Shown here in pieces: positions 54,239 to 62,394 of a stretch of 64,000 nucleotides of DNA. Both the position numbers and the translations under genes were made by a program. This DNA is from DASXMR01 sp036495525 (GTDB lineage Bacteria; Actinomycetota; Actinomycetes; Streptosporangiales; Streptosporangiaceae), in NCBI GenBank assembly GCA_036495525.1, contig DASXMR010000016.1, forward strand, positions 26,000 to 89,999. The letters run 5' to 3'. Position 1 is the stretch's first letter, and every line of letters begins with the position of its first letter. The notes under the pieces are model-generated. The model saw only the letters and a program-made list of their open reading frames with translations. It had not been told where the DNA came from and searched no databases.

Positions 54239-55165
54239 TCAGGCGCTGGCCAGCAGTGCCCGGACGGCGGCGACGCCGGACAGCGCTTCCTCGTCGCCAG
54301 GCGAGCAAGGAATCAGGTTGAACTCGGCGCAGCCGGCCCTGGCGTAAGGCGCCAGGAACGCGGCGACATCCTCGGCCGTGCCGTACGGGCAGTACCGCTC
54401 GAAGCGCTCGAACGGCAGCTGGTACATGGCCTGCATGGCCGGCGCCAGGCAGCCGCGCGCCTGCTCCCGTGAGCCGGCCAGGCCGCACCACACCTGCATG
54501 CCGTGCCTGACCGGCGGGTCGGCCCGGCCTGCCAGCTCGGCCGCCTGCGCGACCTGCTCGATCGCCGCGGCGAAACGCCGCGGCGAGTTCCAGATGCCGA
54601 GCCAGCCGTCGCCGAGCCGGCCGGCCCGGCTGACCGCGGCATCGGACCGGCCGCCGACGACGATCGGGATGGCAGCGGCCGGGGCTGGCGCGACCACGGC
54701 GCCGGCCAGGTCGAAGAACTCGCCGCTGAACCTCACCGGCTGTCCGGTCAGCAGCTGGCGCAGCACGGTGAGGCACTCGTTCATCCGCCGCCCCCTGGTC
54801 GCCGGGTCCACCCCGCAGACCTCGATCTCGTGCCTGTCCTCGCCGCCGACTCCGACGCCGAAGATCAGCCTGCCGGGCGCGAGCTGGGCGATGTCGGCGA
54901 GCTGCCTGGCCACCAGCACCGGATGGCGCAGCGGCAGCAGGTAGACGCCGGTGTACACCGGCAGGCTCGGGTGCAGCACCGAGAGCGCGGCAGCCTGCAC
55001 CAGGCCGTCGAAGCCGATGCCTGCTAGGAAGCTGACGTGGTCGCCGCAGCAGACGTGGTCGATGCCCGCGTCACTGGCTTGCGCGAGGAATGCGGCCGCC
55101 GCCGGTTGCCCCCGGTTGAGCAGGCCAAACGGCGTGAACATGCCTACTCGAGGCGATGTGGTCAT
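54239..55165 (-). CDS. LLM-class F420-dependent oxidoreductase
   Basis: 308 aa; ATG at 55165 with GGGAAAG 5 nt upstream. It is a luciferase-like monooxygenase barrel: VGMFTPFGLLNRG, DHVCCGDHVSFLAG, VYLLPLRHPVLVARQLADIAQLAPGRLIFGVGVGG (core PLRHPVLVARQLAD and GRLIFGVGVGG), IPIVVGGRSDAAVSRAGRLGDGW. In actinomycetes such proteins mostly use coenzyme F420 to oxidise or reduce diverse substrates. The substrate is unknown and the gene stands alone. Confidence 0.88.
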   Translation of the reverse strand: MTTSPRVGMFTPFGLLNRGQPAAAAFLAQASDAGIDHVCCGDHVSFLAGIGFDGLVQAAALSVLHPSLPVYTGVYLLPLRHPVLVARQLADIAQLAPGRLIFGVGVGGEDRHEIEVCGVDPATRGRRMNECLTVLRQLLTGQPVRFSGEFFDLAGAVVAPAPAAAIPIVVGGRSDAAVSRAGRLGDGWLGIWNSPRRFAAAIEQVAQAAELAGRADPPVRHGMQVWCGLAGSREQARGCLAPAMQAMYQLPFERFERYCPYGTAEDVAAFLAPYARAGCAEFNLIPCSPGDEEALSGVAAVRALLASA

Positions 55166-55342
55166 GCCATCTTTCCCTGGCTTGGCCGATCTGGTCGTCC
55201 CATGATCGCCCTTGCTGCGCCACACCAGCAGGCAAATGCGATAGCCAGGAAAACGGCGCCGGGAACGGGAACTACCGTCAGCGGGAATGCGCAGGCCCGG
55301 CCGGATGCTGCGGAGCCGGCCGGGCCTGTGCTGAGCGCGGTC

Positions 55343-55627
55343 CTACTTCTCCTGGCTGCCGAGCATGAAAGACGCCTGGCCCTGCTCGTCGAGCGTGCCG
55401 TCAAGCTCGGAGTCCTCGAGCATGCCCGCCGCGTCCTGCTGAACAAAGACCCGGGCACCGGCTTCCTCGATGACCGTGTCCTCGGGCTGAGGACTGGCCA
55501 GCGACAGCGTGAGCGCGCCGGCCTCGCTATCGGACACCGACATGCGCAGGCCGGTCTCTTCTGGCAGGCCAGGCTGCGAGGTCAGCGTCCGGATGGTTTC
55601 TGCGGCCCTGTCGGTAAGCGTCAGCAC
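55343..55627 (-). CDS. HesB/IscA-like protein lacking cysteines
   Basis: 94 aa; GTG at 55627 with GAGG 7 nt upstream. It follows the A-type carrier fold: MLTLTDRAAETIRTL at the start, GLRMSVSDSEAGALTLSLA, EEAGARVFVQQDAAGML, ELDGTLDEQGQASFML. All three Cys that bind Fe-S clusters in IscA/ErpA are missing; the protein has no Cys. It is therefore a HesB-like relative with another role. Such cysteine-free forms recur in actinomycetes but are uncharacterised. Confidence 0.75.
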   Translation of the reverse strand: MLTLTDRAAETIRTLTSQPGLPEETGLRMSVSDSEAGALTLSLASPQPEDTVIEEAGARVFVQQDAAGMLEDSELDGTLDEQGQASFMLGSQEK

Positions 55628-55839
55628 AGTGCACCTCGTTTCGGGTTGGGTGGGGTAGCACGATGTCTCCCCCTGCCCCGGACCCGGCTAGCTCAAACGG
55701 GCAACCGGGCCGCGATGCGGCCCGGCGGGCCGTTGGTCAGCAGCGGTTTCTCCCGGCCGGCCGAGGAGTACCGCGGCCCGGCCAGCCGGGGGGAGCGGAG
55801 GCAGGGCTCGGTGCCATCCCTGGCTGGTCTCGCCTGGCC

Positions 55840-55867
55840 TTGACACGGCTTGCCTTCGCGCTAACGT
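55840..55867 (+). promoter_or_regulatory. sigma-70-like promoter of the PH-domain gene
   Basis: TTGACA (55840-55845), 16 nt, TAACGT (55862-55867). The predicted transcript starts near 55874, about 75 nt before the coding start at 55949. GCGCTAAC is repeated directly at the -10 region. The rest of the 55628-55948 interval has no gene. Confidence 0.45.
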
Positions 55868-55948
55868 CTGCGCTAACCGGGGACTGGCAGATGGCATTTC
55901 GTGAGCACGGCCATTTCCTCCCGATGCCGCCTTCCTTGCCGGAGCGTG

Positions 55949-56434
55949 ATGAGCATGGCCAAGGAACCTCAGCCTGCCCGGGTCGGCGGCGTAACGGTGA
56001 TCAGCCAGAGCGCGGCGCAGCGATACGGGATGGGTGTCTTCCTGGTCGTCATTTTTGCCGCGCTGGCGGTGCGCATCTTCGCCGGTTCGCCGGCGACATC
56101 GGCAGTGGTCGCCGGAATCGTCGTCATGGTGGTGATCGCCGTGTTCTTCGCGAGCTGGATCAGGCTGCTGATGCACCCGACGCACCTGACCGTCAGCGAG
56201 AGCGCGATCACGTTCACCGGCATGAAGGGCGAGCTGACGATGCTGACCAGGCAGCCGGGCGCCGAGCTGGTGCTCGTGCTGACCGGCGGGTGGCGTTACC
56301 GTCAGCTCAAACTGACCGTCAACGGCGCCGGCCCGGCCATCCCGCTGAACATGTACAGCAAGCCAGAGGTGCGCCGGGTGTGCGAGGCCACCGGCTGGCA
56401 GTTCCGCGGCGCGACCGCCAGCCGCCGCAGGTAG
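55949..56434 (+). CDS. PH-like-domain membrane protein
   Basis: 161 aa; ATG at 55949 (GGAG 4 nt upstream) or 55955 (10 nt). There are two membrane helices (MGVFLVVIFAALAVRIF and SAVVAGIVVMVVIAVFFASW), then a bacterial PH-like beta domain (HLTVSESAITFTGMKGELTML, LKLTVNGAGPAIPLNMY). Similar proteins with an N-terminal hairpin in the membrane are common in actinomycetes and have no assigned function. It runs convergent to the CbiX-like gene. Confidence 0.72.
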   Translation: MSMAKEPQPARVGGVTVISQSAAQRYGMGVFLVVIFAALAVRIFAGSPATSAVVAGIVVMVVIAVFFASWIRLLMHPTHLTVSESAITFTGMKGELTMLTRQPGAELVLVLTGGWRYRQLKLTVNGAGPAIPLNMYSKPEVRRVCEATGWQFRGATASRRR

Positions 56435-56465
56435 CGATCGGCCGTCTGCCCGCCGGGCCGGCCGG

Positions 56466-57344
56466 CTATTTCAGCTGATCTTCCGGCCGGAGCAACATAG
56501 ACCCCTTGCCCGCGTCTGGTTGATTGTGGAAATCATGCACCGGGCCGACGCGCGGGGGCAGCGCCTGCACCCGCCCGCGGCTGCCGACTGCCTTGAAGTA
56601 CCTGGCGAGGACGAGCTTGGCTACCGCGTCGCGCGCACCCAGCGGCGCGGTAACCCATGTCGCGCCACTGCGGCGCAGCTGGTCGTGGAAGTGGCCGGGC
56701 GCCAGCAGGTAAGCCGCGACAGCGACTAGGCCGCTGGCACGGCCGGCCAGGCCCGCTACCGCCTCCCTGACTGATGGGCTGGCGGCGCTGGCATAGCCGG
56801 GCAGCACCGGCACGCCGGTCTCGTCGGCTAGCAGCGCGGCCTGGCATTCGGTCGCCGCTGCGGCCCGTGGATCGGCTGACCCGGCCGCGGCGAGCACGAT
56901 CGGCGTCTCGGCTGGCACGCCAGCCTCGGCCAGCCTCGCCAGCAGCGCCTCGGTCAGCAGCGGGTCAGGTCCCAGCGGGTCGGCGACCACGGCGCCGGCC
57001 GACCGGGCCGCAACCGCGACGTCGGCTTCGAGGTGGTAGCCCGGCGCCAGCAGCAGCGGCACGACCACCGCGCCGGGTCCCGCGGCGGTCAGGCTCGCGT
57101 TCAGTGACGGCTCGGCATGCTGGAGAAACGAGGCCGTGACCGGCAACTCCGGCGCCGCCAGCCGCACCTGCTCCGCTATCTCGGCGATGACCAGCTGGGC
57201 GGCCGGGTCCCGGCTGCCGTGGGCAATTGCAACGAGTGGCGCCGGGGCTGACGCCGCCGAGCCCGGTGCCTGCCATGATCCGGAAGGATTTTGGCTGCTC
57301 TGACGACCTTTTTCCTTCGAGATCATGGGGCGGTTCCCGGTCAC
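56466..57344 (-). CDS. CbiX/SirB-like sirohydrochlorin chelatase
   Basis: 292 aa; GTG at 57344 overlaps the cysG stop (GTGA). Two tandem CbiX-like halves are present: the first starts LVAIAHGSRDPAAQLVI with the metal His in AHGSR and VVPLLLAPGYHLEADV; the second has PIVLAAAGSADPRAAA and VAAYLLAPGHFHDQL. This class-II chelatase inserts Fe2+ (or Co2+) into sirohydrochlorin. The operon with sulfite reductase points to iron and siroheme. A His-containing C-terminal tail (VGPVHDFHNQPD) may bind metal. CysG here also has a ferrochelatase-capable domain, so the two may overlap in function. Confidence 0.87.
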   Translation of the reverse strand: MTGNRPMISKEKGRQSSQNPSGSWQAPGSAASAPAPLVAIAHGSRDPAAQLVIAEIAEQVRLAAPELPVTASFLQHAEPSLNASLTAAGPGAVVVPLLLAPGYHLEADVAVAARSAGAVVADPLGPDPLLTEALLARLAEAGVPAETPIVLAAAGSADPRAAAATECQAALLADETGVPVLPGYASAASPSVREAVAGLAGRASGLVAVAAYLLAPGHFHDQLRRSGATWVTAPLGARDAVAKLVLARYFKAVGSRGRVQALPPRVGPVHDFHNQPDAGKGSMLLRPEDQLK

Positions 57345-58849
57345 GCTGCGGCGAGGAACTCGCGCAGCCGCACGACCTCCCCTACCACCACCACGGCCGG
57401 CGCGCGCAGCTGCCGCGGCGCCCCGTCGGCGGCTAGCTCGCCGAGCGTGCTGATCACCACCTGCTGCCGCGGCGTGGTGCCGTCGCTGATCATCGCGACC
57501 GGCGTGCCTGCGTCCCGGCCGCGCTTGACCAGCTCGGCCGCGACGCGCTCCAGGTGCGCGACGGCCATCAGCAGCACCAGCGTGCCGTGGCCAGCGGCCA
57601 GCGCGGCCCAGTCCACTGTCGCGCCTGGCTGGGACGGGTCCAGGTGCGCGGACACCACGGCGAAGTCCTGGGTGACGCCGCGATGGGTGACCGGGATGCC
57701 GGCCCAGGCGGGCACCGCGACCGCGCTGGTGACGCCGGGCACGACCTCGAACGGCACCCCGGCGTGCACGCAGGCCAGCGCCTCCTCGCCGCCGCGGCCG
57801 AACACGAACGGGTCGCCGCCCTTGAGCCTGGCCACCCGCTGCCCGGCGCGTGCCCGGCTGACTAGCAGCTCGTTGATCTGCTCCTGGGTCAGGTTGTGCG
57901 CGTGCGGCGCCTTGCCGGCGTCGATCACCTCGACGTCCGGGTCGAGCTGGCTGAGCAGATCGCGTGGCGCGAGCTTGTCGGTCACCACCAGGTCGGCCTC
58001 GCCGAGCAGCCGGCGGCCGCGCACGGTGATCAGGCCGGGATCGCCGGGCCCGCCGCCGATCAGCGCCACGTGCCCGGCCGTCCGCCGCTGGCGGCGCAGC
58101 GCCAGGCTGCCATTCGCCAGCGCGAGCTCGACTGCCGCGCGCAGCCGCTGCGCCCGGCGCGGATCACCGCCTGCCTGCACGGCGACCGTGACGTCACCGT
58201 GCCGGGCGACGGCCGGCAGCCAGGCAGTCGAGGCGGCCGCGTCATCGGCGCGCACGCACCAGATCCGGCGCCGCTCAGCTTCGGCCGCGACCGCCGCGTT
58301 CACCGCCGGGTCGTCGGCCGCAGCATGCGCGAGCCAGGCGCCGGCCAGGTCGCCGTCCCGGTATGGCCGCCTGGTCAGCCTGACGCCGAGTACCGCGAGC
58401 TCAGGGTCCTGCTCCGGCGCGACGACTTCGACCAGCGCTCCGGCGCTCAGCAGTGCCCTGACCCGGCGCAGCGCGACGGCTCCGGCTCCCACGACGACGG
58501 CTCGCTTGCCAGCCAGGCTGACCGTCAGCGGGTAATCCGGCCTCGTTTCACCGGCTCGACCATGATCGTGAAGGGTGGTGGTTGCCTGAACGCCCTTTTC
58601 CTGACCCGCTAGCGAACCCGCAGGCGCGGACCCCGCGGACGCGGACCCCGCAGGCGCGGGACACGCGGGCGCTGCTGCCACGGGATCTGCGGGGCCGAGC
58701 CCGCGTCCGGCCGGGAGGGGGGGCGCGGCCGGACGCGGGCTGGCAGGGGTGCTGTCCGGCTCCGGTCCCAGCCCCGTAACCGGGCGCCGGGAGCCGGCCA
58801 GATGAGCCGGGCAGCCACTGGCGGGAACGCCAGGTGTTACCTCAGTCAC
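57341..58849 (-). CDS. cysG: siroheme synthase: precorrin-2 dehydrogenase fused to uroporphyrinogen-III methyltransferase
   Basis: 502 aa from GTG at 58849, which overlaps the small zinc-ribbon gene by 8 nt; GTG at 58858 is an alternative. Residues 1-105 are a Pro/Ala-rich extension with no family similarity. About 108-240 is the CysG/SirC NAD domain (YPLTVSLAGKRAVVVGAGAVALRRV, core VVVGAGAVALRR). From about 255 on is the SUMT domain (VALIGGGPGDPGLITVRG, RLKGGDPFVFGRGGEE, GVTSAVAVPAWAGIPVTHRG). It makes sirohydrochlorin for the sulfite reductase upstream. The extension is notable because a truncated start with a standard codon close to the NAD domain is not available in frame. Confidence 0.9.
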   Translation of the reverse strand: MTEVTPGVPASGCPAHLAGSRRPVTGLGPEPDSTPASPRPAAPPLPAGRGLGPADPVAAAPACPAPAGSASAGSAPAGSLAGQEKGVQATTTLHDHGRAGETRPDYPLTVSLAGKRAVVVGAGAVALRRVRALLSAGALVEVVAPEQDPELAVLGVRLTRRPYRDGDLAGAWLAHAAADDPAVNAAVAAEAERRRIWCVRADDAAASTAWLPAVARHGDVTVAVQAGGDPRRAQRLRAAVELALANGSLALRRQRRTAGHVALIGGGPGDPGLITVRGRRLLGEADLVVTDKLAPRDLLSQLDPDVEVIDAGKAPHAHNLTQEQINELLVSRARAGQRVARLKGGDPFVFGRGGEEALACVHAGVPFEVVPGVTSAVAVPAWAGIPVTHRGVTQDFAVVSAHLDPSQPGATVDWAALAAGHGTLVLLMAVAHLERVAAELVKRGRDAGTPVAMISDGTTPRQQVVISTLGELAADGAPRQLRAPAVVVVGEVVRLREFLAAA

Positions 58850-59021
58850 GCACAGCACCCGCCGAACGGTTCACCGGACCTGGCCGGAGTACCGCGGTAA
58901 ATGTCAGCCGGAAGCCGCGGGCGCAGGAACTGCACTCCCAGTCACCGGATTCGGGACCGGACGGCCGCAAGCTCTCCTCGCCGCAGTACGGGCAGTAGAA
59001 CGGCACCTGGCGCTCGGTCAC
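58842..59021 (-). CDS. small zinc-ribbon protein of the sulfite-reduction operon
   Basis: 59 aa; GTG at 59021 overlaps the sulfite reductase stop by 4 nt (GTGA) and the 3' end overlaps cysG. It carries two Cys pairs, FYCPYCGEE and WECSSCARGF, a CxxC-x16-CxxC zinc ribbon, and the family-typical RGFRLTF. Small proteins of this kind sit beside nirA/sirA in many actinomycetes. The role is unknown; assistance to siroheme or Fe-S enzyme maturation is a guess from context. Confidence 0.85.
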   Translation of the reverse strand: MTERQVPFYCPYCGEESLRPSGPESGDWECSSCARGFRLTFTAVLRPGPVNRSAGAVRD

Positions 59022-60655
59022 GTGAGCAGCCCTTCGTCGGCCCGCCGCACCCAGGCAGCGAACTGCTCGCCGTCCTTGCGGTCTGACTGGTAGCTGCGCA
59101 GCAGCCGCTCCACGTAGTCAGGCAGCTCGTCGGCGGTTACCTTCAGCCCGCGCAGCTTGCGGCCGAACGAGGGCTCGGCGTCCAGCGACCCGCCCAGGTG
59201 GACCTGGAATCCCTCGGTGCCGTTCACGATCGATCCCTTGAGCCCGATGTCGGCCAGCTGGAACCTGGCACAAGAGTTGGGGCAGCCGTTCACGTTGATC
59301 GTGATCGGCATGTCGAACCCCGGCAGCCGCCGGTCAAGCTCCGCGTACAGGTCCTGGGCGCGCTGCTTGGTCTCGACGATCGCGAGCTTGCAGAACTCGA
59401 TCCCGGTGCAGGCCATGGTGCCGCGGCGGAAGGCCGAAGGACTGGCCTGCAAGTCGATGGCGCTGAGCTCGTCGACCAGCTCGGTGACACCTCGTTCATC
59501 AATGTCAAGGAGCAGCAGCTTCTGCTCGGTCGTGGTGCGGATCGTGCCCGACCCGAACGACTCGGCCAGGTCGGCGACCTGCCACAGCTGGGTGCCCGAG
59601 GTCCGGCCGACGTGCGGCGCGACCCCCACATAGCGCCGGCCGTCCCGCTGCGCGTGCACGCCGACGTGGTCGCGGGTGCCGCTGGCCGGCGGCGGCGGGG
59701 CCGGGCCGTCGGGCAGCGGGTAGCCCAGGTACTCGCGCTCCAGCACCTCGCGGAACCGCTCCGCGCCCCAGTCGGCGACCAGGAACTTCAGCCGCGCCCT
59801 GCTGCGCAGCCGGCGGTAGCCGTAATCGCGGAAGATCCGGGTGACCCCGGCCCACACCTCAGGGACCAGGTCGGGCGTGACGAACACCCCAAGCCGCCTG
59901 GCCAGCATCGGGTTGGTGGACAGCCCGCCGCCGACCCACAGGTCGAAGCCCGGCGTGCCGTCCGGGCCGATCACGCCGACGAACGAGATGTCGTTGATCT
60001 CGTGCTTCGCGCACTGCTGCGCGCAGCCGGAGATCGCGGTCTTGAACTTGCGCGGCAGGTTGCCGAACTCGGGATTGCCGGCCGCGAGCGCCTCGGTCGC
60101 GCGCAGCGCTGGCGTGCCGTCGATGATCTCGTCGGCGGCGATCCCGGCGACCGGGCAGCCGAGGATGTTGCGCGGCACGTCACCGCACGCCTGCACGCTG
60201 GACAGGCCGGACTCCTCCAGCCGCGCCCAGATCGCCGGCACGTCCTCGATGCCGATCCAGTGATACTGGACGTTCTGCCGGTCGGTGATGTCGGCCAGGT
60301 CGCGGCCGTACTCCTTGGCGACACCGGCCAGCGTGCGCAGCTGCTGCGCGGTGAGCTGGCCGCCGGGGATGCGGACCCGCATCATGAAGTAGCGGTCCTC
60401 GATCTCGGCGTCGTCCAGCGAGCCGGTGCGGCCGCCCTCGATGCCGGGCCGGCGCTGGGTGTAGAGGCCCCACCAGCGGAACCGGCCGCGCAGGTCGGAC
60501 GGGTCGATCGAGTCGAAGCCCTGCTGGGCGTAGCGGCCGATGATGCGGTCCCGCACGTGCAGGCCTTCGTCGTCTTTCTTGAAGCGCTCGGCCGGGTTCA
60601 GCGGCTCGAGGTGACCAAGGGCCCACTGGCCCTGTCCCTTGCGGGGAGCTGGCAT
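59018..60655 (-). CDS. sirA: ferredoxin-dependent sulfite reductase
   Basis: 545 aa; ATG at 60655 with AAGGAT upstream. It reduces sulfite to sulfide with siroheme and a 4Fe-4S cluster. The cluster Cys are in ACTGIEFC and GCPNSC. Tyr in WWGLYTQRR and Cys in SSVQACGDVPRN correspond to the Tyr-Cys pair cross-linked in Mycobacterium SirA, which distinguishes sulfite from nitrite reductase. The repeats RYFMMRVRIPGGQ and TCELKLLL-like TTEQKLLLLDI mark the two halves. It is preceded by a cysteine leader peptide and followed by the zinc ribbon, cysG and chelatase. No PAPS reductase gene follows. Confidence 0.94.
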   Translation of the reverse strand: MPAPRKGQGQWALGHLEPLNPAERFKKDDEGLHVRDRIIGRYAQQGFDSIDPSDLRGRFRWWGLYTQRRPGIEGGRTGSLDDAEIEDRYFMMRVRIPGGQLTAQQLRTLAGVAKEYGRDLADITDRQNVQYHWIGIEDVPAIWARLEESGLSSVQACGDVPRNILGCPVAGIAADEIIDGTPALRATEALAAGNPEFGNLPRKFKTAISGCAQQCAKHEINDISFVGVIGPDGTPGFDLWVGGGLSTNPMLARRLGVFVTPDLVPEVWAGVTRIFRDYGYRRLRSRARLKFLVADWGAERFREVLEREYLGYPLPDGPAPPPPASGTRDHVGVHAQRDGRRYVGVAPHVGRTSGTQLWQVADLAESFGSGTIRTTTEQKLLLLDIDERGVTELVDELSAIDLQASPSAFRRGTMACTGIEFCKLAIVETKQRAQDLYAELDRRLPGFDMPITINVNGCPNSCARFQLADIGLKGSIVNGTEGFQVHLGGSLDAEPSFGRKLRGLKVTADELPDYVERLLRSYQSDRKDGEQFAAWVRRADEGLLT

Positions 60656-60757
60656 GGCAGATCCTTCTGCTGCTGGCGAGACAGTGCCCTGCGATCGCAG
60701 GCGCGGCCAGGCGCGCCCAGTGAGGCGGGCGCGGGTGTCAGTGCTGGCGGTGCGGGA

Positions 60758-60856
60758 TCAGCAGCAGGAACGACAGATGGCGCTTGAGACGCGCAGCAGG
60801 TCGACGTGACGCCGGCAGACCAGCAGCAGCCTGCGGCTGCTTGCCGGGCGGGTCAT
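60758..60856 (-). CDS. cysteine-responsive leader peptide
   Basis: 32 aa; ATG at 60856 with GGAGG 5 nt upstream. The C-terminal half HVDLLRVSSAICRSCC matches the conserved pattern of actinobacterial cysteine attenuator peptides, ending in Cys-Arg-Ser-Cys-Cys. The stop is about 100 nt before sirA. By the known mechanism for such leaders, ribosome stalling at Cys codons when cysteine is scarce increases expression of the downstream sulfur-assimilation genes. Confidence 0.88.
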   Translation of the reverse strand: MTRPASSRRLLLVCRRHVDLLRVSSAICRSCC

Positions 60857-60900
60857 GAGGGCCTCCGGGGATCGGCGCTGCGGTAAGCACAGTCTCCATG

Positions 60901-60929
60901 ACAGTAACACCCGGTCCGCGGTGCTCCAA
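60901..60929 (-). promoter_or_regulatory. promoter of the sulfite-reduction operon
   Basis: On the minus strand TTGGAG (60924-60929), a 17-nt spacer and TACTGT (60901-60906) place the transcript start near 60894, about 38 nt before the leader peptide ATG. Spacing is ideal; the -10 matches 3 of 6. Confidence 0.45.
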
Positions 60930-61071
60930 CGTCGTTTATCCGGCGGTCAGCGGCGCTTCTTTGCTGCGGCTCGGCGGCGCCGGCCAGGGCGGTGCCTAGA
61001 TGGGATCGAACCGGTAACGGCCGGGCAAATGGCTTGCGGTGGCCCGGGCCGGCGCCGGGAGGATAGCTATC

Positions 61072-61890
61072 ATGGATGAGACGGCGCTGGCCCTGGACGC
61101 CCGCGAGTACTACGAGCGCGGCGAGGAGGAAGACCGGCTTGACCGGCCGATCGGTGCGCTGGAGTTCGAGCGGACCAGGCAGATCGTGGCGCGCCGGCTT
61201 CCGCCGCCGCCAGCGACCGTGGCCGACATCGGCGGCGGCCCTGGCCGGTACGCCCGCTGGCTGGCCGGCCTCGGTTACCAGGTCAGGCACCGCGACCTGA
61301 TGCCGCTGCACGTGCGCCAGGCGCAGGCCGGCGAGCACGGCGCCGCGATCGAGTCGCGGCTGGCTGACGCGCGCGAGCTTGACCTGCCGGATGAGAGCGT
61401 CGACGCCGTGCTCCTGCTCGGCCCGCTGTATCACCTGGAGCGGCGGGCCGACCGGGTGCGGGCGCTGGCCGAGGCGCGCCGGGTGGTGCGGCCTGGCGGG
61501 CCGGTCTTCGCCGCGGCCATCTCGCGCTGGGCACCGCGGCTCGACGGGGTGCTGCGGCATCGGATCGACCTGGTGTACTCGCAGGTCGATGACATGGTCA
61601 CCGAAGTCGAGCGGACCGGGGTCATGGCGCCGCTGTATGCGGGCTCGTTCTGCGGCTTCGCGCACCGGCCAGGCCAGCTGCGGGCCGAGCTGACCGCCGC
61701 CGGGCTGCGGGTCACCGACCTGGTCTCGGTCGAGGGCCCCGCCATGCTGCTGGCTGACCTGGCGGAGCGGCTGGCTGATCCGGATTCGCGGCGGGTCGTG
61801 CTGGAGACGGCCACAGCGCTGGAGCGGATTCCCGAGCTGGTCGGGGTCGGGCCGCACTTCCTGGCCAGCGCCGAGCGCCCGGCCGGGTGA
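61072..61890 (+). CDS. SAM-dependent methyltransferase, class I
   Basis: 272 aa; ATG at 61072 with GGGAGG 8 nt upstream. It has a Rossmann methyltransferase core: motif I VADIGGGPGRYARWLA (residues about 46-61), acidic loop HRDLMPLHV, SRLADARELDLPDESVDAVLLLGPLYHL (core LLLGPLYHL) and VVRPGGPVFAAA. The substrate is unknown. It diverges from the sulfite operon leader. Confidence 0.87.
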   Translation: MDETALALDAREYYERGEEEDRLDRPIGALEFERTRQIVARRLPPPPATVADIGGGPGRYARWLAGLGYQVRHRDLMPLHVRQAQAGEHGAAIESRLADARELDLPDESVDAVLLLGPLYHLERRADRVRALAEARRVVRPGGPVFAAAISRWAPRLDGVLRHRIDLVYSQVDDMVTEVERTGVMAPLYAGSFCGFAHRPGQLRAELTAAGLRVTDLVSVEGPAMLLADLAERLADPDSRRVVLETATALERIPELVGVGPHFLASAERPAG

Positions 61891-61891
61891 G

Positions 61892-61967
61892 GCTGGCCCC
61901 GGCCCGGCTGGCTCACGCTGGCCCCCGGCCCGGCTGGCTCACGCCGGGCCCCACCCGGCTGGGTCAG
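61892..61967. repeat. three 25-26-bp tandem repeats
   Basis: Units 61892-61916, 61917-61942 and 61943-61967 each follow GCTGGCCCC(C)GGCCCGGCTGG plus CTCAC; the third is diverged. They fill the gap between the methyltransferase and DUF3046 genes and could arise by slippage. Confidence 0.75.
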
Positions 61968-61998
61968 GCCGGCACGCCAGGCCGGTAGCCTGGCGCGG

Positions 61999-62193
61999 GT
62001 GCGGCTGACGACGTTCTGGGACCGGATGCGCGAGCAGTTCGGCGCGGACTACGCCGACAGCGTCGCGGCCGACTTCGTGCTCGCGCCGCTCGGCAGCCGC
62101 ACGGTCAATCAGGCGCTGGCCGACGGCGAGGACCCCAAGATCGTCTGGCGCGCCGTCTGCGAGGTCTTCGAGCTGCCCGAGCGGCTGCGCTGA
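61999..62193 (+). CDS. DUF3046 family protein
   Basis: 64 aa from GTG at 61999. The sequence RLTTFWDRMREQFG at the start and DPKIVWRAVCEVFELP near the end define DUF3046, a small actinobacterial protein almost always encoded just before recA. Function unknown. Confidence 0.92.
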   Translation: MRLTTFWDRMREQFGADYADSVAADFVLAPLGSRTVNQALADGEDPKIVWRAVCEVFELPERLR

Positions 62194-62285
62194 GCCGCGC
62201 GATCCGGCCGGCCGCTCACCGCATGATCCTGGCCGTTGCCGCCGCGTGAAGCTGCCTTCGGGCGCCGGCGTGTTGGCCTCATGAT

Positions 62286-62299
62286 CGAACAGTTGTTCG
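62286..62299. promoter_or_regulatory. LexA (SOS) box upstream of recA
   Basis: CGAACAGTTGTTCG fits the actinobacterial LexA consensus (CGAAC-N4-GTTCG) with perfect arms. It lies 227 nt before the recA start, with TAGGGT just downstream as a possible -10 element. Confidence 0.88.
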
Positions 62300-62331
62300 T
62301 TAGGGTGGAAATGCTGACGGCTGCCTGAGCA

Positions 62332-62394
62332 CGGGTTCTCTGGACACGGTCTGGCTGAACACGGTCTTGCTCAGCGCGGTCTGGCTGAACACGG
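62332..62394. repeat. 15-bp tandem repeats in the recA leader
   Basis: About four 15-bp units of the CGGTCTGGCTGAACA type start at 62332, 62347, 62362 and 62377. The second and fourth are identical, giving an 18-bp perfect direct repeat (62347-62364 and 62377-62394). They lie between the SOS box and the recA start. Confidence 0.8.
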
